From an uncultured Armatimonadota bacterium (GTDB lineage: Bacteria; Armatimonadota; Fimbriimonadia; Fimbriimonadales; Fimbriimonadaceae), in assembly GCA_903904815.1 (NCBI GenBank), contig CAIVDU010000038.1:1-64000 (forward strand): a stretch of DNA of 64,000 nt. The letters are read 5' to 3'. Under the pieces are notes generated by a model, which was given only the letters and a program-made list of their open reading frames with translations, was not told where the DNA came from and searched no databases. How positions within the stretch are numbered: position 1 is the stretch's first letter; each line of letters starts with the position of its first letter. Below are positions 58,772 through 64,000 of the stretch, piece by piece. The translations under genes and the position numbers were made by a program.

Positions 58772-59248
58772 ATGCGAATTCATATTGAAACGGTGATCCC
58801 GGCCCCTCCAGAAGTCGTCTTCGACCTCGCTAGAAATCTTGAAGCCCACACCGAATCGACCGGCGATACCGACGAGAAAGTGATTTCGGGTCCAGAGTCA
58901 GGCATGATGGAGCTCGGCGACGAGGTCACCTTCGAAGCCCGTCATTTCGGAATTCGGCAGCGACTCACGTCCAAGATCGTCGCGTACGAACGCCCCGTGC
59001 ACTTTACAGACCGCATGCTAAAGGGGGCATTTGCCCATCTTGAACATCAGCATCTGTTCGTTGCCGAGGGTCTGGGGACCCGGATGATCGATATCATGGA
59101 CGTAGAAGCGCCTCTGGGGGCCCTCGGCAAGGTCTTTGAAGCGGTGATCTTGAGAAACTACATGACCGCGTTCATCGAAAAGCGCGCAGACTCTCTGAAG
59201 CTCATGGCCGAAGAACTCTTAGAGGAGCAGTCTCGGAAGAAGGGGTGA
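58772..59248 (+). CDS. SRPBCC (START/Bet v1-like) protein
   Basis: A 158-residue soluble protein with the ligand-binding SRPBCC plan. It begins RIHIETVIPAPPEVVFDLARNLEAH, with FTDRMLKGAFAHLEHQHLF in the middle and a long C-terminal helix (RNYMTAFIEKRADSLKLMAEELLEE). Members bind hydrophobic ligands or act in transport and metabolism; the ligand here is unknown. Its 3' end overlaps the convergent alanine racemase gene by 30 bases. Confidence 0.85.
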   Translation: MRIHIETVIPAPPEVVFDLARNLEAHTESTGDTDEKVISGPESGMMELGDEVTFEARHFGIRQRLTSKIVAYERPVHFTDRMLKGAFAHLEHQHLFVAEGLGTRMIDIMDVEAPLGALGKVFEAVILRNYMTAFIEKRADSLKLMAEELLEEQSRKKG

Positions 59249-60343
59249 CACACGAGTGACCACTTCGTAGTTGATAGTCCCGAGCCGGGCTGCGAGTTCC
59301 TCCGCGGTGATCCTGTCCGAACCCTGGTCCCCAAGGAGCACGACTTCGTCTTCGGCTTTCGCTTCGGGCGCGTGGGTTAGATCCACGGCAAACATGTTCA
59401 TCGCGATGCGCCCAACGATGGGACATCGCTTTCCATGGATCAAAACTTCCCCCGCATTGGAGAGCCCCCGGTCATAGCCGTCGCTGTAACCCTGGGGAAC
59501 GATCCCAATGAGCGTAGGTCGCCAAGTCACAAAAGTCAGACCATAACCAACTGGATGACCCGCTGGTAAGAACTTCACCTGAGCCAGGTGAGACGTCCAT
59601 CGCATCACCGGCTCTAACTCGAGTCGCGCTTGGGTTCGGGCGAGCGAAGCGGATGGATAGAGGCCGTAGAGCCCAACGCCGACGCGGACAAGGTTATTCC
59701 CGCGCACACTGGGCTCGTACACCATGAGTCCAGAAGTTGCCGACAGGTGCCGGGAAAGCTGCGACAGACCCGCCGAAACCAGAGAACTGTGAACCTTGTT
59801 GAAGATATCCACCTGAGCGTTAGCGTGGGTGAGATCCGTCGTGTCTTCGATATTGGCGAAATGGCCGTATAGCGCGATCACGTCTAAGCCCGGGAACTCA
59901 GCAAGGCGATGCAGGAATGCAGGGACATCGTCCGGAAGCAAACCTTGTCGCCCTAAGAGCGCATCCAATTTAAGGTGGAGCTTTGGGCGAACTCCAAGAT
60001 CTTCGGCGATTCTTTGCAACTCGGGGAGTCGCTGAACATCGTATATCGCCAACTCTCCGCCAAGACGGACCGCCTCTTCCAGCGCCGAACACGGGACATA
60101 TCCGAGAACTAATGCTCGTTTGGAAGTGTGCTTTCGAAGTTCCTGAAGTTCTTCGACGTCATCGATTTGGAACCCGTCCACCACTGGTTCCAGAACCTCA
60201 ACAATCGGTGCGAGTCCGTGACCGTAAGCGTTCCCTTTCACCACCGCGATGAAGTCAGCTTCATCAGGGCAAATCGCCTTGAGAGCGCGCACATTCTTGA
60301 GAAGACTTTCTATGCTGATTTGAATCTCGGAAAGATGCTTCAT
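59219..60343 (-). CDS. alr: Alanine racemase
   Basis: A 374-residue PLP enzyme that makes D-alanine for peptidoglycan. Lys36 in VVKGNAYGHG binds PLP. The C-terminal beta domain has GIVPQGYSDGYDRGLSN with the catalytic tyrosine region, and GRIAMNMFAVDLTH. ATG 60343 overlaps the murI stop by 4 bases, so both racemases are made from one transcript. Its 3' end runs 30 bases into the opposing SRPBCC gene. Confidence 0.96.
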   Translation of the reverse strand: MKHLSEIQISIESLLKNVRALKAICPDEADFIAVVKGNAYGHGLAPIVEVLEPVVDGFQIDDVEELQELRKHTSKRALVLGYVPCSALEEAVRLGGELAIYDVQRLPELQRIAEDLGVRPKLHLKLDALLGRQGLLPDDVPAFLHRLAEFPGLDVIALYGHFANIEDTTDLTHANAQVDIFNKVHSSLVSAGLSQLSRHLSATSGLMVYEPSVRGNNLVRVGVGLYGLYPSASLARTQARLELEPVMRWTSHLAQVKFLPAGHPVGYGLTFVTWRPTLIGIVPQGYSDGYDRGLSNAGEVLIHGKRCPIVGRIAMNMFAVDLTHAPEAKAEDEVVLLGDQGSDRITAEELAARLGTINYEVVTRVSPLLPRLLL

Positions 60344-61134
60344 AGGTTGACCCGCTCTAGCCTAATCGTCTCACCCGCCATCGCGCACGCGAGGTCGGCG
60401 TAGCCAGGGGCTAAGTCCGTCACCTGATAGTCCCGTCTGGCGCCCTTCCCCAGCTTCCCTTCAATTTCCGGGTGACGAACGAGATAGTTGGCAAGCTTCT
60501 CGGGAACGATCTCATCCTGGGACAATACGGGTACTGAAACTCGGCGACGAATCTCCACTTTAACCAATGAATAGTGGGTGCAACCAAGAATCAAGCGATC
60601 AACGCCGGCATCGATGAGGGGAGCCAGGTAGTCGTCCAAAATGGGCCCCAAATACTTCTGCCCGGCGTTTTCGATCAAGGGGACCAGCAGCGGTGCCGGC
60701 TGCGCAAAAACGGTTGCCGTCTGATTCAGACGCGAAGCCTCCCTGCTGTAAGCTCCGGACTGAACCGTGCTGGTCGTAGCGAGTAGGCCAATTCGCTCGA
60801 CCGACCCAGATTCGAATGCCGCTTCAACCGTTGGAATCAACACCCCCAGCACCCGCCGATCCGGATAATAAGCCGGAAGGTACTCCTGCTGACTCCGCCT
60901 AAGGGCTTCCGCCGAGGCGGTGTTACAAGCAAGGATGACAATCTGGCAATCCTGGGCGAAGAGGTAGGTCAGCGCCTCGGACACGAACTCGTGAATCGTT
61001 TCTTGCGAGCGGTTTCCGTAGGGCACGCGCTTCGTGTCTCCGAGATAGAGGTAGTCGTACTCGGGAAGTCTGCGGATGATCGCCTGGGTCACGGCGAGCC
61101 CACCTAATCCCGAGTCGAACACACCGATCCGCAT
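60340..61134 (-). CDS. murI: Glutamate racemase
   Basis: A 264-residue cofactor-free racemase supplying D-glutamate for peptidoglycan. Both catalytic cysteines are present: Cys70 (ILACNTAS) and Cys185 (LGCTHYSL). FDSGLGGLAVTQAI at the N-terminus and YLGDTKRVPYG are family motifs. It is co-transcribed with alr by a 4-base overlap, an economical pairing of the two D-amino acid enzymes of wall synthesis. Confidence 0.96.
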   Translation of the reverse strand: MRIGVFDSGLGGLAVTQAIIRRLPEYDYLYLGDTKRVPYGNRSQETIHEFVSEALTYLFAQDCQIVILACNTASAEALRRSQQEYLPAYYPDRRVLGVLIPTVEAAFESGSVERIGLLATTSTVQSGAYSREASRLNQTATVFAQPAPLLVPLIENAGQKYLGPILDDYLAPLIDAGVDRLILGCTHYSLVKVEIRRRVSVPVLSQDEIVPEKLANYLVRHPEIEGKLGKGARRDYQVTDLAPGYADLACAMAGETIRLERVNL

Positions 61135-61173
61135 CTCATAGATTGTGATCGGTTTCCATGTTCGCTTGCGCTT

Positions 61174-61623
61174 CTAAACTCGGTTCTCAGCCTGATCGGG
61201 AAGGTAGTGCTCAAGATGAGACACCAATTCTTGAAACCCAGATATTGAGCTTTCAACTCCCAAACGTTCCCCTTGCCGAAAGTACAGGATGGTGTGATAG
61301 GAAGCCGGTCCCTCAGAACCAGCGTCGCTAGAAATCCTGGTGAGGTCGCCGAGGTCATAGGTCTGCCGACTACCGTTCGGTCGGGTGTGGACGAGTGCTT
61401 GCCCACTCACCCCGACCGTTTCACGGAGAACTCGACGCAGCTGAAATAGGAACCCAAAGGCGATCGCGAATCCCAAAACAATCAGAAAAGAAACGCCGAA
61501 TATGAAGCCCGTCACGGCAAGACAGACCGCCAAACCGGCGGTGATGACTGCGAACGCGATCGGCATGAACGTCCGGTAGTGGTGAACACTTGCGCTGCTT
61601 TCTAGTTGCACTCGGGAGTTCAT
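61174..61623 (-). CDS. Small membrane protein of unknown function (149 aa)
   Basis: Two adjacent membrane helices (about residues 20-62, AFAVITAGLAVCLAVTGFIFG and onward) are followed by a soluble beta-rich region of about 80 residues (LVHTRPNGSRQTYDLGDLTRISS). That plan resembles small bacterial PH-like-domain membrane proteins, but no family is certain. It lies 39 bases upstream of murI on the same strand and may be in the same operon. Confidence 0.65.
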   Translation of the reverse strand: MNSRVQLESSASVHHYRTFMPIAFAVITAGLAVCLAVTGFIFGVSFLIVLGFAIAFGFLFQLRRVLRETVGVSGQALVHTRPNGSRQTYDLGDLTRISSDAGSEGPASYHTILYFRQGERLGVESSISGFQELVSHLEHYLPDQAENRV

Positions 61624-61689
61624 TTTTGGATCCGACTTTGAACCGGAGGTTACCGAAGGTTGGTTCAGCTGCCTTGGGTCCTTCCCCGG

Positions 61690-62319
61690 TTACAGGGTCA
61701 GCGCGAACCGAAGCGATTCGGCAAGAAGGTCATGTCGCCACGGCGTGAGGTCGATCGGCACTGCGCCTTGAATCACTTCCTGAATCGGAAGGAGAGACTC
61801 TCGGTAGGGGATCGAAGCTTGGAGGAGAGCGGCTCGATCGGTCACTCGAAGGGCGCACCCACACACCTTCGACCCGGTTACGTCGTCCACAACATCATTC
61901 GGAGAGGAGAAAGCGAAACAGTCGGCACTGACGAGCCCTTTGTTTGCGTGCTTCGTCTCCTCGGCAAGATGGGCAGTCAGACCACACTGGCGGAGTGCCA
62001 ACGCGAGAGGCCTTACCAGCGTTCGATATACTTCCCTGACCGACCTCGATGCCCCGCCCCGCAGATTGTGCGGAATCGCAATCCCTACCGTCATATCATG
62101 TCCATGGAGAACCGCGCGACCACCCGTCGGCCGGACAATAGAGGGAACATCCTGCAGCAATGCCTCCTCAGCCGTTTGAAACCGCCCCAGTGTCACCCAG
62201 ATCTCCGACCACGTGTACACCCGTGCCCCCGCCTGACCACCTTCCGCCAACCGCAATAGCTCGACGTCTCGAGCCATGTTCACATGGCCATCTGCTGGTG
62301 GGTCGACGGTGAATGTCAT
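61690..62319 (-). CDS. Lipoate-protein ligase / octanoyltransferase family protein
   Basis: A 209-residue protein of the LplA/LipM family. It has VYTWSEIWVTLGRFQ, then VRPTGGRAVLHGHDMT (the lipoyl-binding RPTGG motif) and VTGSKVCGCALR with the catalytic lysine. I chose ATG 62319 because AAAGG lies just upstream; the 50 extra residues of the longer frame are not family-like. It lies 250 bases downstream of gcvPB, so it may lipoylate GcvH of the glycine cleavage system. LplA or LipM activity cannot be told apart here. Confidence 0.88.
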   Translation of the reverse strand: MTFTVDPPADGHVNMARDVELLRLAEGGQAGARVYTWSEIWVTLGRFQTAEEALLQDVPSIVRPTGGRAVLHGHDMTVGIAIPHNLRGGASRSVREVYRTLVRPLALALRQCGLTAHLAEETKHANKGLVSADCFAFSSPNDVVDDVTGSKVCGCALRVTDRAALLQASIPYRESLLPIQEVIQGAVPIDLTPWRHDLLAESLRFALTL

Positions 62320-62565
62320 CGGTACCTTTATGAATGAGAGAACCCATCTGGAGTGCTCCTGCTTGATCCACGTGGAAGCAGGGCCGGAAATCCGTTCATG
62401 CTTCCACAAACCACAGACTATGCGGCCCATGGGACTGCTGGGACCATTTGCAAATGCAGCTTGACGCACGCATCAACTCGACCAGAATTGCGTGTTCGCC
62501 ACACGCGCGTCAGGCCGTGGTGATCACAGCGGCGTCAAGCCGCCGCACTCCACTGAATTCATATC

Positions 62566-64000
62566 CTAGACCCCGACCCCGACGGTGACCTTGGCAGGCC
62601 ACCACCGCACGTCCAGGTTCTTCACTGCCAACGTCTCATCCAGACGACCCACGATCTGGGTCTGGGGAGCGTTGTGCAGAAGATCCGGGTTCTCCACTGC
62701 TTCCTTGCAGATCGCGATCAGTGCGTCGCAGAACTCGTCCAGAGTCTCCTTCGCTTCCGTCTCAGTTGGCTCAATCATGAGGCACTCGGGAACGATCAGC
62801 GGGAAGTAGTTAGTAGGCGGGTGGAATCCGTAGTCGATCAGTCGCTTGCTGATGTCGAGTGCGCGGATACCGTTCTCCTTCTTGTACTTCTCGGCCGTCA
62901 GAATGCACTCGTGCATGCACGGTCGGTCGTGGGCGGGAGGCAGCACGTCCTTCAACCGGGCTCGAACGTAGTTGGCGTTAAGCACCGCATGCCGTGAGAT
63001 ATCGGCCATATGCTGCTTGCCAAACGCCCGAAGGTACGTATAGGCACGGACCTCCATCAGGAACTGTCCGTAATAGGCGCTCACACGACCGATAGAAAGT
63101 GGTCGATTGTAATCGGCGATGATGCTCTCGGATCGATCCGCTCGGCGAAGTACGGGAACGGGCAGGAACGGCTCCAGGTGGTGCTGAAGGCCGATAGCGC
63201 CGCAACCAGGGCCGCCACCGCCATGAGGCGTGCTGAAGGTCTTGTGCAGGTTGAGGTGCATGCAGTCGAAGCCATGATCGCCCGGTCGGGTGGTGCCTAC
63301 CATCGCGTTCATGTTGGCTCCATCGCAGAAAACCTGGCCGCCGACCGCGTGAACCATCCCACAGATCTGTTCGATGTTCGGCTCAAACAGCCCCAATGTC
63401 GAAGGGTTCGTCAGCATCAACGCGGCGACGCCCGAATTGAGCTTGCTCGCCAGATCTACGAGGTCGGTATTGCCTTCCGGAGTCGTGCCAACCGAAACCA
63501 CGTCGTAGCCACAACGAGCGGCGGACGCTGGATTCGTTCCGTGAGCGGAGTCGGGGACCAGAACTACACTGCGCTGCACGCCTTCCCCACGTGACTCGTG
63601 GTAGGCCTTGATCAACATCAGACAGGTCATCTCACCATGAGCGCCAGCCAGCGGCTGCAGAGTGATCTCACTGAAGCCCGTGATCTCGCACAGCATGTCC
63701 TGAACTCCGTAAAGCAGTTCTAGAGCGCCAGGAATGGTCTCCACCGGTTGCATCGGGTGGATCTGAGCGAACCCGGGAAGAGCGGCCGTACGCTCGTTGA
63801 TCTTCGGGTTGTACTTCATCGTGCAGCTACCGAGCGGGTAGAAGCCGGTTTCGATGCCGTAGTTGATGTGGCTCAGGTTGGTGAAATGGCGGAGCAGGTC
63901 AAGTTCGCCGATCTCCGGAAGGTGCAGTTCTGTCCGTAGCTCGCCGAGGACTGCCTCTAGGTCAACCTCCGGCGTATCACACACCGGCACGTTGCAGCCG
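62566..64000 (-). CDS. gcvPB: Glycine dehydrogenase (decarboxylating) subunit 2, partial
   Basis: The C-terminal half-type P protein of the glycine cleavage system. GFYPLGSCTMKYNPK and MHLNLHKTFSTPHGGGGPGCG are present; the lysine of the latter binds PLP. The frame stays open through the window edge (GCNVPVCDTPEVD is readable before the apparent GTG at 63990), so the true start is beyond 64000 and a short N-terminal part is missing. gcvPA is expected just upstream, outside the window. It works with GcvH, which the nearby lipoate ligase-like protein may modify. Confidence 0.95.
   Translation of the reverse strand, partial: GCNVPVCDTPEVDLEAVLGELRTELHLPEIGELDLLRHFTNLSHINYGIETGFYPLGSCTMKYNPKINERTAALPGFAQIHPMQPVETIPGALELLYGVQDMLCEITGFSEITLQPLAGAHGEMTCLMLIKAYHESRGEGVQRSVVLVPDSAHGTNPASAARCGYDVVSVGTTPEGNTDLVDLASKLNSGVAALMLTNPSTLGLFEPNIEQICGMVHAVGGQVFCDGANMNAMVGTTRPGDHGFDCMHLNLHKTFSTPHGGGGPGCGAIGLQHHLEPFLPVPVLRRADRSESIIADYNRPLSIGRVSAYYGQFLMEVRAYTYLRAFGKQHMADISRHAVLNANYVRARLKDVLPPAHDRPCMHECILTAEKYKKENGIRALDISKRLIDYGFHPPTNYFPLIVPECLMIEPTETEAKETLDEFCDALIAICKEAVENPDLLHNAPQTQIVGRLDETLAVKNLDVRWWPAKVTVGVGV

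Overview
This is a 64 kb stretch of a moderately GC-rich bacterial chromosome, coding on both strands. GTG and TTG starts are common and many gene ends overlap by 4 bases. The cell looks like a free-living diderm: an SLBB-type polysaccharide export protein, a beta-barrel outer-membrane protein and a PEP-CTERM protein are all encoded. My best guess is Armatimonadota (Fimbriimonas-like), from the overall gene style; the window does not prove it. I found no rRNA or tRNA gene, CRISPR array, insertion sequence or phage gene.

Region 1 (about 1.6-24.1 kb) is a Wzx/Wzy-type surface polysaccharide locus. It holds an outer-membrane barrel protein, an SLBB export protein, an initiating phosphoglycosyl transferase, a flippase-like protein, four glycosyltransferases, a polymerase-like membrane protein, an acyltransferase and a Wzz-like co-polymerase. 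At its centre is a nucleotide-sugar operon (5.2-13.3 kb). RfbG, RfbH and, at the far end, RfbF would make a CDP-3,6-dideoxy-4-ketohexose. These sit with a YerE-like thiamine-diphosphate enzyme, an acetylating acetaldehyde dehydrogenase, a 4-hydroxy-2-oxovalerate aldolase and two short-chain dehydrogenases. I propose that the aldolase/dehydrogenase pair makes a 4-hydroxy-2-oxo acid, whose acyl unit the TPP enzyme adds to C4 of the sugar, giving a branched higher sugar of the erwiniose/caryophyllose kind. This is the most interesting system in the window.

Region 2 (24.1-39.7 kb) is mostly housekeeping: obg-nadD-rsfS, two unknown genes, ispG-radC-translin, secreted or unknown proteins including a PEP-CTERM protein, an EF-G-like GTPase, an HDOD protein, and a CbpA-type DnaJ with its HspR repressor behind a HAIR-like operator.

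Region 3 (39.7-50.5 kb) carries rpoB-rpoC on the minus strand, with a clear promoter, a terminator and a hairpin between the genes. Upstream lie three tandem paralogous small membrane proteins.

Region 4 (50.5-64 kb) carries hisB-hisH-hisA behind a long leader containing a ydaO/yuaA-type (c-di-AMP) riboswitch, then a SucD-like protein, a transglutaminase-like protein, a cysteine desulfurase, the primary-type sigma factor, repeat-rich intergenic DNA, alr-murI, a lipoate ligase-family protein and the edge-truncated gcvPB. A 64-base repeat occurs in inverted orientation at both ends of the window, and intergenic heptamer repeats recur.
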